A stretch of 64,000 bases of DNA, from NCBI GenBank assembly GCA_034717985.1, contig JAYEMH010000039.1, positions 1-64,000 on the forward strand, written 5' to 3'. Under the pieces are notes generated by a model. That model was not told the DNA's origin and did not search any database. It saw only the letters and a list, made by a program, of their open reading frames with translations. The stretch comes from JAYEMH01 sp034717985 [NCBI: Candidatus Ratteibacteria bacterium] (GTDB lineage: Bacteria > CAZDME01 > JAYEMH01). Positions 7,718 through 15,531 of this stretch are shown piece by piece. Made by a program: the position numbers and the translations under genes. Within the stretch, counting starts at the first letter, position 1. Each line of letters begins with the position of its first letter.

Positions 7718-7867
7718 ATTCCGGGGTCACAATTCCGGGGTCAAGTCTCAACATTTAACAAATTATACTTTTTAATTCTTCTTCGCTCGGGATTCCCTTC
7801 GGTCACTTTGTCGGCTTAATCACTGCAGGTCTCAACATTTAACAAACCATATTCCTTTATTTCCAGC
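7718..7867. repeat. Two island repeats with HTH_17-tail cores
   Basis: At 7718-7776 there are two AATTCCGGGGTC words followed by AAGTCTCAACATTTAACAAA and a degraded tail. At 7829-7867 a second core starts GTCTCAACATTTAACAAACC and ends TTTCCAGC. The two lie between the HEPN/MNT pair at 7019-7689 and the HepT/MntA pair at 7899-8697. Confidence 0.75.
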
Positions 7868-7898
7868 AAGGGGTTAAATATCAAAAGTTGCCAACTTC

Positions 7899-8315
7899 CT
7901 ATAAAAATCTCTCAGTTATCTTAGTTAATATCATTTGTATATCGCCTTTCCCTTTAGTAAAAATAGAATATACCACATTTTTATTAAGAGCTATATACTC
8001 ATGCCCGACGATGTTTCGAAACCCAATCATTTTTTTCAATAATTCAAAATCATTACTGTCTAATATGCCTTTATCACCAAGCATCTTTGCCGCTTCATAA
8101 GCCGTCTGCGGAAATCCATACCCTTCGTCCACCACTATATGCTGAATAATATCTATTAAGTGGTTTACTATCTGAAAAAGATTGTATTCGATGACGTCCT
8201 GAGTCTTCCCATCTTTTAAAAAATCCTCATAAGAAAGTCCACCATAGGCAGAAATTCGTTGAAAATGTTCCTCTATTTGCTTTATTCTGCTCACTATAAC
8301 GTCTTTATCCACCAT
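7899..8315 (-). CDS. hepT: HepT-like HEPN RNase toxin (DUF86)
   Basis: 138 residues, all helical, with the HEPN active-site motif RNIVGHEY (R-x4-H-x-Y) at about residues 101-108. HepT cleaves RNA and is silenced when MntA attaches AMP groups to the Tyr of this motif. The frame starts at ATG 8315, 11 bases before the stop of mntA, so translation is coupled. All catalytic residues are present, so the toxin looks intact. Confidence 0.85.
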   Translation of the reverse strand: MVDKDVIVSRIKQIEEHFQRISAYGGLSYEDFLKDGKTQDVIEYNLFQIVNHLIDIIQHIVVDEGYGFPQTAYEAAKMLGDKGILDSNDFELLKKMIGFRNIVGHEYIALNKNVVYSIFTKGKGDIQMILTKITERFL

Positions 8316-8697
8316 AGCTATACCTCCTTTTGACTCTTGATATCTTCAATTCTCTTAAAGTGCGTGCGTCGTCATATGAATAGTAATTTCTGAAATAATC
8401 CCTTTTAAGATTCTCCTGCTTGTTAACCAAAAGCGGCTGGCCATGGGAAAATGCCTTTAAAACAAGTTCAGGGGGAGACTCATTGGCCATAACTATATCT
8501 ATCTTTCTTTTCAAAACCAGCGCTAATTCTGCGGTTAAATCATTTTTCTCAGGCGCATCTAAATTCCCCCCGATTAAAATATCTACATCACTTTCCCGAA
8601 GGGGTGTTTTAAGAGCAGAGCCAAACATAAAGGCATAATCAATCTTTTTGAATTTAGACAGAATTTTTCTGGCTTCTTCGATATATTTTTCAGTCAT
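8305..8697 (-). CDS. mntA: MntA-like antitoxin, AMP-transferring nucleotidyltransferase
   Basis: 130 residues. The motif FMFGSALKTPLRESDVDILI gives GS, ten residues, D.D, with a further carboxylate in RKIDIVMA. This is the minimal nucleotidyltransferase that neutralises HepT by AMP transfer. The C-terminal extension (RDYFRNYYSYDDARTLRE) is typical of MntA proteins. It is upstream of, and overlaps, hepT. Confidence 0.85.
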   Translation of the reverse strand: MTEKYIEEARKILSKFKKIDYAFMFGSALKTPLRESDVDILIGGNLDAPEKNDLTAELALVLKRKIDIVMANESPPELVLKAFSHGQPLLVNKQENLKRDYFRNYYSYDDARTLRELKISRVKRRYSYGG

Positions 8698-8730
8698 AAT
8701 AAATTAATTTCCCTTCTCCGCTTCCAAAGA

Positions 8731-8790
8731 AGTTCCGGGATCAAAAATTCCGGGGTCTGGTCTCAACATTTAACAAATTATACCCTTTTA
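8731..8790. repeat. Island repeat that forms the 3' end of the Fic gene
   Basis: AGTTCCGGGATC and AATTCCGGGGTC are followed by TCTCAACATTTAACAAATTA and TACCC. On the minus strand this is read in frame as the last residues of the Fic protein ([10 protein letters not shown]). Other copies end cassettes without being translated. Confidence 0.8.
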
Positions 8791-9661
8791 TTATACTGCC
8801 GCAAACCATCTGGACCATATCGCTAAATTCTCCCATATCGCCTTTCCCTAAAGCAAGATAGTATTTATGGCGGTCATCTATCTGAATTATGGCCGGCGGG
8901 TAGCCTTTACTCAACAACTGGGTGATTAGAATCAAGCGGCCTACCCGGCCGTTTCCATCAAAAAAGGGATGGATGGCTTCAAACTCATAATGGTCATTTG
9001 CTGCTTTACCAACAATATCCTTACCGTACCGATTGACATTGGATACAAACTTTTTCATCTTTATCGGAACCATCTGGGCTGAGGGAAGCGCCTTCTCGGT
9101 ATTGGTAAGATTAACATAACCGGTCCTATATTTTCCCGGAAGCTTATTGTTGAAATTATACATCACTATAGAATGAAGCTTTAAGATATATTCTTCGTCA
9201 ATTTTAAAGTTGGGTTTTATTCGCTCAAAGATAAATTCCAGGGCGTTTCTGTGATTTACTGCCTCTAAAACCTCAAAAAGATTTTTGCCTTTCACCTTTT
9301 CACCCTTAAATGCCTTCTCTGTCTCCCGGCGGGTCATTCGGTTCCCTTCAATGGCGTTGGAATTATAGGTCATCTCGAGACAGAATTTCTCCTGAATGGT
9401 TTTATTGCTTTTTAAGATTTTTATCGGGTTGCCCAGGTCATTTTTGAACCGGCGGATATACTCTCTTAAATCAACATGCTCTTTAAACAATTCGTCAATT
9501 TTATGAACTCGGGCCGGATGCGGTTTAATCCCCTTATCCAGCCAGCGGTAAACTGTTTTATAAGTAACCTCCATGAGTCTGGCCAATTCAGATCTGGATA
9601 TCTTAGTCTGCTCAACGATTTTCCTTAACTTCTCGTTATCGGCAATTATTGCCTTTTTCAT
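8741..9661 (-). CDS. Fic-domain AMP transferase with N-terminal HTH
   Basis: 306 residues. Residues about 14-45 form an XRE-like HTH ([20 protein letters not shown]). Residues 101-106 (SNAIEG) fit the (S/T)xxxE(G/N) inhibitory helix of class II Fic proteins. The Fic core [12 protein letters not shown] is at 231-242, with catalytic His231. Such enzymes transfer AMP from ATP to Ser, Thr or Tyr of target proteins. The HTH suggests it also represses its own promoter, which has a perfect palindrome. The last 16 residues (from [10 protein letters not shown]) are coded by an island repeat, so the C-terminus is probably acquired. Confidence 0.9.
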   Translation of the reverse strand: MKKAIIADNEKLRKIVEQTKISRSELARLMEVTYKTVYRWLDKGIKPHPARVHKIDELFKEHVDLREYIRRFKNDLGNPIKILKSNKTIQEKFCLEMTYNSNAIEGNRMTRRETEKAFKGEKVKGKNLFEVLEAVNHRNALEFIFERIKPNFKIDEEYILKLHSIVMYNFNNKLPGKYRTGYVNLTNTEKALPSAQMVPIKMKKFVSNVNRYGKDIVGKAANDHYEFEAIHPFFDGNGRVGRLILITQLLSKGYPPAIIQIDDRHKYYLALGKGDMGEFSDMVQMVCGSIIKGYNLLNVETRPRNF

Positions 9662-9676
9662 TTCCCGCCTTTGTCA

Positions 9677-9738
9677 ATAGGACATATGTCCTATATTTCC
9701 TTTCACCATAATTATACCATATGTCCTATAATAATCAA
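9677..9738 (-). promoter_or_regulatory. Fic promoter with perfect 18-bp palindrome
   Basis: On the minus strand, TTGATT (9738-9733), 16 bases and TATAAT (9716-9711). ATAGGACATATGTCCTAT is a perfect palindrome at 9677-9694, between the promoter and the ATG at 9661. A partial second site, ATAGGACATATG, lies in the spacer at 9718-9729. Two spaced sites fit autorepression by the HTH of the Fic protein. Confidence 0.7.
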
Positions 9739-9824
9739 GGAAAATCATGTAAAAAACCCTGTTTTTTGCCGCGACTTTAAAAGAATGCTCCAGAGTATTT
9801 AGAAAATAGACGATTTTTATTTTT

Positions 9825-10964
9825 TTACTTATCGGTTGCTTTCTTCATAATTTCAAAGAATTGGCTGACATCTCTTATATCAAAAGCAACATCTTTGTTA
9901 CTAACCAGAATTCCATCAGCCGTATCTATAGCCGGATTAAAACCGTGCATTCCCTGAGGGACATTATTACTCATAAAACTGGGGCTTATCAGGCATCCGG
10001 GATTCATCAGAAAAATTATTTCTCCATATCTTCTATCCGGGAAATATGCCCGCCAGTTTTTCAATTCTTCATCATTTAAAATCCTGCCCTGCCGGTTTTT
10101 CTTGAGCAGTTCAATAACGGCTGATTTCGTTTGTTCATTAAAAAACCAGAACCGGGCCATAGTGGAATCATACATTGCTAAATAATCCTGCGGCATTTTA
10201 AAATTCAGTTTATCTATCTCCTTTTTTAAATCAATAGTTGAGTCAGTCGGTGTCATCCCGTGGTCGGAAAAAATATAGAGATTTACCTCTTTATATTTGT
10301 TGCCGGCAATTTTGAAAACCTGCTTTATTTTTTCCTCGTACGAATCGATAATTTCATTGACCTGGTTTTTCTCCTTACAGAATTTATGTAACGCTCTATC
10401 TATGCCGGCTGAATAAAGAAAATAGACAGGGATGTCTTCTCTCTTTATTTTTTCGCCGACAATCCGAAAAAGTTCCGCATCAGCGGTGGTATAATTAAAA
10501 CAGGCATATTTAATGCCTCTCGCCTTCCATACATCAAATATAGACTGGCAGTTGTCAAATCCTCCCGGCTCATAGATGCTTTTCCTCTCGCAAAGCTCAA
10601 AATAAGGCAGTAATTCAACCGGCACCACATAAGTCTCAAAATAGCCGGTGTAACCGGCTTTTTTCTGGCTGATTACCTCAATAATCTTTCTTCCAAGACG
10701 GCTGTTCAGGCATTTCTTGGGGAGCCATCGGATATACTTAATCCAGCCGAACAAAACACTATTCGGGTTATAATGAAACAAGGACCAGTGCTTATGCTCT
10801 TCAGGATATTTTCCGGTAACAATAGACGGCAAAATAGCGCTTGAATAGCCCAACAAGCTCTTTACCGGTCTTTTGGTCTTGGCTATCCCATCCAAAAACG
10901 GCCGGTTCTTAATATAAGTCCACCCCAACGCATCAATCAATATAAATATATTTACCTTTTCCAT
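9825..10964 (-). CDS. Type I phosphodiesterase/nucleotide pyrophosphatase (alkaline phosphatase superfamily)
   Basis: 379 residues. The order of metal-binding elements fits the superfamily: IFILIDALGW (Asp11), GYSSAILPSIVTGKYPEEH as the nucleophile region (41-57), SAGIDRALH (Asp189, His193), FSDHGMTPT (Asp234, His235) and GMHGFNP near the end. It has no signal peptide, so it probably acts in the cytoplasm. Substrates in the family range from nucleotides to lipid and sugar phosphodiesters; none can be assigned. It is the last gene of the HTH_17-udk-nucleotidyltransferase operon, 38 bases after the previous stop. Confidence 0.8.
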   Translation of the reverse strand: MEKVNIFILIDALGWTYIKNRPFLDGIAKTKRPVKSLLGYSSAILPSIVTGKYPEEHKHWSLFHYNPNSVLFGWIKYIRWLPKKCLNSRLGRKIIEVISQKKAGYTGYFETYVVPVELLPYFELCERKSIYEPGGFDNCQSIFDVWKARGIKYACFNYTTADAELFRIVGEKIKREDIPVYFLYSAGIDRALHKFCKEKNQVNEIIDSYEEKIKQVFKIAGNKYKEVNLYIFSDHGMTPTDSTIDLKKEIDKLNFKMPQDYLAMYDSTMARFWFFNEQTKSAVIELLKKNRQGRILNDEELKNWRAYFPDRRYGEIIFLMNPGCLISPSFMSNNVPQGMHGFNPAIDTADGILVSNKDVAFDIRDVSQFFEIMKKATDK

Positions 10965-11002
10965 CTGTGTAATCTGCGCCTTTTAATCAGTGTAATCTGT
11001 GT

Positions 11003-12304
11003 TTACTTTTTAGCAAATTTCTCCCAATTATAAACAACAATCTCTCTTAAATCATTCCAATCCAATTTCTTCTTCCTATATTCCCTCGGAATCACCGGAA
11101 GATGCCGTAGCACAAAATCCATCTTCTTTTTTTTACTGTGGACTATGGACTGCCGACTGTCGACCATACAATCATAGTTTACATAAACTCCCATCCCGCA
11201 CATCCATGCCAACATTTTCGGCGACCCTTTAAAAATCAATCTCACCGCCCGAAATAACGAAAAATTTCCGCTTTTCTCCTGATATAAAATCAACTTACAC
11301 CAGCCTTTAATCTTATATTTTAGCCTTTCTCTTTTTAAATTTAACTTCGCCAGCTCTCTGTAGTCTGCAATCTGTGGTCTGTGGTCTGTGGACTGTCGAC
11401 TGCCTGCCCTGAGCGAAGTCGAAGGGTGGACTATTTGAAACTTCCCGCTCTCCCACAGCCAGATATCTTTATAATAATTTCTTAGTTTTTCCCATTCTTT
11501 CAATACTTCTTTGCGGCTTTTAAATAACAAATCCTCTTTCGGATTCAATTTAAAATCCATCCATTTCCTAATCTTTTCCATTAAAGGGGAGGAGGATGGT
11601 ATCGGGGTGTAATCAAGCCGGTTCATTTGGGCCAACATATTTTTATAAAGCGGTTCATATTTGCCTTCGGCAATTAAAATAGAAGAGGCAAGATTAACAT
11701 AGCCCTTACAAATTTGGTAGGTTTGCGTGGGCATTATCCCCTTCTTATCTCCAAATATTTCTTTTAATTGCTCTAAGGCCCGGTTAAAAATAACCACCAT
11801 TGATTCTTCCTTTTTGATATCATCCCTTTTATAATCAGGGACTACATCTAAAATCTTCCGGTTTCCCCATACCACCTTGCCGTAGTTCTTTAATTCGTAG
11901 GTAAAAGCGGTTGGGGGCATTTTTGTTAAAGACTTTTCTAAAAAAAGACTTAAATCAACTTCAAGATCAAATTCTTCTTCTTTAAGCTTCCTTGAAACAT
12001 TTATGCTGATTTGGTTCGGTTTATCTCTTAACATCCGATAATCTGCTTCTTTAGTTAATACAACTATGAATTCCGAATCGCTTAAAAATACCGGCCGATT
12101 ATTTCTGTCAATATATACCGTTCCTTCTCCTTTGGAGAAACTGCCGATTAATATGACTGATTCTATATTCTGCCCGGATATATTTTCAACGATAACCTCA
12201 CAAACGTTTTTTAAAAAGTCTTGCACAACAAAATCATACGTCTTTATATTTAAGAATTTGTCTTTTAAAGATGTTTTTTCAGTTGCGGCTTTATTTTCTG
12301 CCAT
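11003..12304 (-). CDS. Pol-beta-type nucleotidyltransferase with helical C-terminal half; carries repeat insertions
   Basis: 433 residues. The catalytic domain has ILIGSFSKGEG (Gly54-Ser55), SDSEF (Asp76 and Glu78) and DLEVDLSLF (Asp117), the three elements of the polymerase-beta fold. The rest is helical and not recognised. Two stretches look foreign: residues about 293-316 (HPSTSLRAGSRQSTDHRPQI and following) and 381-394 (VDSRQSIVHSKKKK). Both are coded by the same CTGTGGTCTGTGGACT-like words that fill intergenic spaces elsewhere. The start at 12304 overlaps udk by 40 bases and has an AGAGGA site. The substrate is unknown. Confidence 0.7.
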   Translation of the reverse strand: MAENKAATEKTSLKDKFLNIKTYDFVVQDFLKNVCEVIVENISGQNIESVILIGSFSKGEGTVYIDRNNRPVFLSDSEFIVVLTKEADYRMLRDKPNQISINVSRKLKEEEFDLEVDLSLFLEKSLTKMPPTAFTYELKNYGKVVWGNRKILDVVPDYKRDDIKKEESMVVIFNRALEQLKEIFGDKKGIMPTQTYQICKGYVNLASSILIAEGKYEPLYKNMLAQMNRLDYTPIPSSSPLMEKIRKWMDFKLNPKEDLLFKSRKEVLKEWEKLRNYYKDIWLWESGKFQIVHPSTSLRAGSRQSTDHRPQIADYRELAKLNLKRERLKYKIKGWCKLILYQEKSGNFSLFRAVRLIFKGSPKMLAWMCGMGVYVNYDCMVDSRQSIVHSKKKKMDFVLRHLPVIPREYRKKKLDWNDLREIVVYNWEKFAKK

Positions 12305-12882
12305 GATTCCTCTATTGGTTTAATCCCGGAGACAATTATATCGGCAAATTGCCGCGTGGGTTCAATATGCTTAAAATGCATCGGTAAGACCGTAGCCTGA
12401 TACTGCTTTTTGACTGATTCTTCGGTTCTCCCCCGCTCCTTTATATCCCGGCTGAGCCTTCGTTGAAAGCGCGCCTCCGGCGGGACCTCAACATAAATTT
12501 TTAAATCCATCAATGAACGAAGCTCCTTCTCGGCCAGAACCAGTATTCCTTCAAGAATAAGAAAATCCCCGGGGATAAGATTTTTGCCCGGCTCCTTCAC
12601 TCTGGTATGGGTTTTGAAATCATAAATCGCTATTTGGACCGCCTTTCCGGTTTTAATCTTCTTTAGGTGGCTAACCAGTAAACTCAGGTCAAAAGCCTCC
12701 GGCTCATCAAAATTCAGTTTTTCCCGGTCTTTTAATTCAAGCAGGATTCTGTCTTTATAATAAAAATCCAGAGGTATTACATCGCATCTATGACCCCCTA
12801 ATTTATCCTTCAAGGCATAAGCTAAAGTGCTTTTTCCGGAGCCGGTGCCGCCGGCAATGCCAATTATTAACGGTTTAGTCAT
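12265..12882 (-). CDS. udk: Uridine kinase
   Basis: 205 residues from ATG 12882; an upstream ATG adds seven residues but runs into the HTH_17 gene. Walker A GIAGGTGSGKST is near the N-terminus. DFYYKD, FDEPEAFDLSLL and a conserved Arg-rich block (RRLSRDIKERGRTEESV) followed by PMHFKHIEPTRQFADIIV are the landmarks of uridine kinase. The enzyme phosphorylates uridine and cytidine with a nucleoside triphosphate in pyrimidine salvage. Its ATG overlaps the HTH_17 stop (ATGA), so the two are translationally coupled, which is unusual for udk. The following nucleotidyltransferase also overlaps it. Confidence 0.9.
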   Translation of the reverse strand: MTKPLIIGIAGGTGSGKSTLAYALKDKLGGHRCDVIPLDFYYKDRILLELKDREKLNFDEPEAFDLSLLVSHLKKIKTGKAVQIAIYDFKTHTRVKEPGKNLIPGDFLILEGILVLAEKELRSLMDLKIYVEVPPEARFQRRLSRDIKERGRTEESVKKQYQATVLPMHFKHIEPTRQFADIIVSGIKPIEESWQKIKPQLKKHL

Positions 12883-13049
12883 TTGGCTTCTTTTTCCAGC
12901 CATTTGTCAATTTGTTCTTTTTTGAAGCGAATGGAACGTCCCACCCTGACGCAAGGAATGTCTCCTTCCTTAACCTTCTTGTAAACGGTCAAGGGATTGA
13001 GCTGCATATACTCAGCCAGCTCCTTGGTGGTCATTAATTTACTGTTCAT
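12879..13049 (-). CDS. HTH_17 (excisionase-like) regulator leading the udk operon
   Basis: 56 residues from ATG 13049 with AAAGGAG eight bases upstream: MNSKLMTTKELAEYMQLNPL, then TVYKKVKEGDIPCVRVGRSI and RFKKEQIDKWLEKEAK. It is a paralogue of the gene at 1561-1728, differing mainly in the recognition helix region (KVKEGD for KVKTRE) and the tail. It overlaps the udk start by four bases. Its promoter shares the GTATACC/GGTATAC operator with the paralogue. It is probably an autoregulator; a role in controlling the downstream genes is inferred from linkage. Confidence 0.8.
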   Translation of the reverse strand: MNSKLMTTKELAEYMQLNPLTVYKKVKEGDIPCVRVGRSIRFKKEQIDKWLEKEAK

Positions 13050-13082
13050 AAACCGGCTCCTTTCTTAACTTAAACTAAAAAA

Positions 13083-13113
13083 GAGTATACCATATCCGGT
13101 ATACTCCTGTCAA
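13083..13113 (-). promoter_or_regulatory. Promoter with GAGTATACC/GGTATACTC operator, HTH_17-udk operon
   Basis: On the minus strand, TTGACA (13113-13108), 18 bases and TATACT (13089-13084). The inverted repeat GAGTATACC-N6-GGTATACTC (13083-13106) covers the spacer and -10. The predicted leader is short, under 35 bases, with the AAAGGAG site of the HTH_17 gene. Confidence 0.7.
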
Positions 13114-13144
13114 ATTTAGTTTATTCTTTTATGCTTTTTTATAC

Positions 13145-13975
13145 TTACAAATATTTATGAATGTATTCGGGAATGTGGTATTCTACGTTAGAAAGGACAT
13201 AGCCGATAACCTTGCCTTTGGCCTGCTGAATCAGAAACTGGGCGTGCTGGATGACTTCCAATCGGGTAGATTCGGCCTTGATAACCAAAATTATGCCCTC
13301 AGCCAGCGGGGCCAGCACCTGCCCGTCGGTTACGGAAATTAATGGCGGGACATCCAGAATCAGGTGGTCATAGCTTCCCTTTAAGTAATTGAGAAGCTCT
13401 TTCATTTTTGCCTGTCCTAATAATTCGGCCGGGTTGGAGGGTTTGGTTCCGGAGGCAATAACCGAAAGGCCGGAAATCCTGCTCTTTTGAATAACCCCGT
13501 CAATTTCTGAGTTTCCGCTTAATACCCCGGCCAATCCCACCTCAAGAGGGAGATTCATAATTTTATTGATTTGACCTTTTCTTAAATCGGCATCAATCAG
13601 TAAAACATTTTTATGTGAATCCCGGGCTAAAGTAACGGCCAGGTTTATGGCGGTGAGAGTCTTGCCTTCCCCGGCCTGACTGCTGGTTAGAATTACCGTT
13701 TTCGGAGGCGCTTCCGGTTTACTGGCAAAAAGATGGGTGCGCAGAATCCGATATTGTTCGGAAACCGGCGAATTGGGGGCGTAATAAGCGACTACGCGGG
13801 GGTCAATACCGGTATCATCCTTTTTTTCGGCAATATAACTCAAGCCGGAAGGAGTTTTAAACTGGGCAAAAAATGCCTTTAAAGCGGCCAGACGGGAAGA
13901 AGCCGCCCCTTTAGCCGGCCGTTCCTCTTTTTGCCTGGCTTTCTTGAGAATTTCGCTTATTCTGTCTTCGTTCAT
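13145..13975 (-). CDS. BY-kinase of the CpsD/CapB type (polysaccharide tyrosine kinase)
   Basis: 276 residues, cytoplasmic. Walker A is SSQAGEGKT (98-106), Walker A' VLLIDADLR (124-132) and Walker B LILDVPP (205-211), the three motifs of bacterial tyrosine kinases. The end, YHIPEYIHKYL, holds three tyrosines, a short version of the usual C-terminal Tyr cluster for autophosphorylation. It starts 10 bases after the Wzz-like gene, which would supply the membrane activator; split kinase and membrane parts are usual outside proteobacteria. It controls polymer length and export by cycles of phosphorylation. Confidence 0.85.
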   Translation of the reverse strand: MNEDRISEILKKARQKEERPAKGAASSRLAALKAFFAQFKTPSGLSYIAEKKDDTGIDPRVVAYYAPNSPVSEQYRILRTHLFASKPEAPPKTVILTSSQAGEGKTLTAINLAVTLARDSHKNVLLIDADLRKGQINKIMNLPLEVGLAGVLSGNSEIDGVIQKSRISGLSVIASGTKPSNPAELLGQAKMKELLNYLKGSYDHLILDVPPLISVTDGQVLAPLAEGIILVIKAESTRLEVIQHAQFLIQQAKGKVIGYVLSNVEYHIPEYIHKYL

Positions 13976-13985
13976 TTAGGAACCT

Positions 13986-15515
13986 TTAAGTCAATATTTT
14001 ACTTAAAATGACAACGACAATAATCGCAAAAAAGATTAAACCCACCACAGTTAATAAAAGTCCCTGTTTGAGCCGCTGGGACTGAATCTCCCGCGGGGTA
14101 AAGATGCGGGGAATGGAAGCCAAAACCGGCAAATCCAGCAGGACCTTGGCATCTTCTATACTGCTGATAGAATGGTCGGTAAACTCCCGGACAAAAACAG
14201 CCGCAAATCCGAGAAGGGTTCCCACAAACAGCCCTAAAAAAGAAATCTTTATTTTATTAGGCTTAATCGGTTTAAGAGACAGGCGGGCTTCGTTTAAAAC
14301 TTTAAACTTGGTTCCTTTTTCCGAGGTCTCCAGCCGCTGGGAAATCTTGGCCGCCTCTAAACGCTGTAAAAGCATACTATAAATACCCTCATTTACCCGG
14401 GTATCGCGGGTTAATTCGGCTAATTGCTGCTCCTGGGCGGGGATGCTTTGCACCCGGGCTTGATAATCCTCTTCCAGGGCTTTCAGGGCTTGCTGGCGGG
14501 ACTCTAAGGAATCAATCTTTAGTTCCACAGTGCGAAACTGCTGTTCCAGCTCCTGATAGACCGGGTTAAGGGCCGAGGTTTCTTCGCTAATCGTCTTTTC
14601 TTTTTCCAGGGTAATCTGCGTTTCAATATCATCAATTTCCCGGCGCAATTCCTGAACCAGGGGGTGGGTTTCCCTGGCATCAACCATCAGGGTATTAAGC
14701 TGCATCTTTAAACCCACCAAATGCTCGGTTAACTGGGCCACCAGGGGATTCTGAATGCGGGTTACCTCGGCAATAACTATCTGCTCTTCCCCGCTGAGCT
14801 GCCTTTCTAAAAGTCTTTTGGTCCGCATCGCATCTTCCAGGTCTAAGTTTACCTTCAGAAGTTCGGACTGGAAATCTACCAGCCGGCCCAGGTTAACGTT
14901 TAGCTCCCCTGGTAGTTCGGCCTGGTATTTCTCCTTAAATTCCTTAAGGGCCCTCTCTGAACCCTCCAGCTTTTTCTTGTAAATTGCCAGCTGGTTTTCA
15001 ATAAATTGGATGGCCGAGGAGGCCTCTTCGGTTATAGACTGGATATTTCTTTCAATAAAGATATTGGTTAAGACAGCGGCAACCTGCTGGACCTGCCTGG
15101 GATTCTCCCCGAGATAGGATATCTGGATGATATCGTGCCCTTTCATATCTACCTTGACTTTTTTCCGGATACCTAAAAGGAGATTTTCAAATTCCGGCTG
15201 GGACTTGACTTTCTCAGCCAGGCCCACTTTCTTGACCAGCTCTACCAGACTGTTCCAGCTGAGAATCTCTTCGGTCAGGGCATTTAAGCGTTCCTTGACT
15301 GCCGTAGAGACAGCTAAATCGCCGATTAAAGGACTGATAATTCTCTCCTCGGTTACCAATATAGTGGTATAAGAGTGATAAACCCTGGGCAGGAGAAAAC
15401 TACCTAAGGTGGCGGTGGCAAAAACGGTGATAAAGGGGATGATAAAGAGCCAGCGGCGGCGAAAAATCACCTGAACATAATCTTTTAAGCTGACTTTCAT
15501 CTGGGTAATGGGCAT
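13986..15515 (-). CDS. Wzz/GumC-type polysaccharide chain-length protein
   Basis: 509 residues. A basic N-terminus (KDYVQVIFRRRW) precedes TM1 (about 22-42), a Wzz domain, a long coiled-coil periplasmic region (about 160-410) and a Pro-rich KPIKPNKIKISFLG segment entering TM2 (about 428-446). A further hydrophobic segment (about 485-507) closes the protein after a cytoplasmic loop. GNVR-type and coiled-coil parts are typical of the PCP-2/GumC class. The kinase domain is absent and is coded by the next gene. It links the outer-membrane exporter to the kinase. Confidence 0.85.
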   Translation of the reverse strand: MPITQMKVSLKDYVQVIFRRRWLFIIPFITVFATATLGSFLLPRVYHSYTTILVTEERIISPLIGDLAVSTAVKERLNALTEEILSWNSLVELVKKVGLAEKVKSQPEFENLLLGIRKKVKVDMKGHDIIQISYLGENPRQVQQVAAVLTNIFIERNIQSITEEASSAIQFIENQLAIYKKKLEGSERALKEFKEKYQAELPGELNVNLGRLVDFQSELLKVNLDLEDAMRTKRLLERQLSGEEQIVIAEVTRIQNPLVAQLTEHLVGLKMQLNTLMVDARETHPLVQELRREIDDIETQITLEKEKTISEETSALNPVYQELEQQFRTVELKIDSLESRQQALKALEEDYQARVQSIPAQEQQLAELTRDTRVNEGIYSMLLQRLEAAKISQRLETSEKGTKFKVLNEARLSLKPIKPNKIKISFLGLFVGTLLGFAAVFVREFTDHSISSIEDAKVLLDLPVLASIPRIFTPREIQSQRLKQGLLLTVVGLIFFAIIVVVILSKILT

Positions 15516-15531
15516 AGAAGGCGGCCTTTAG

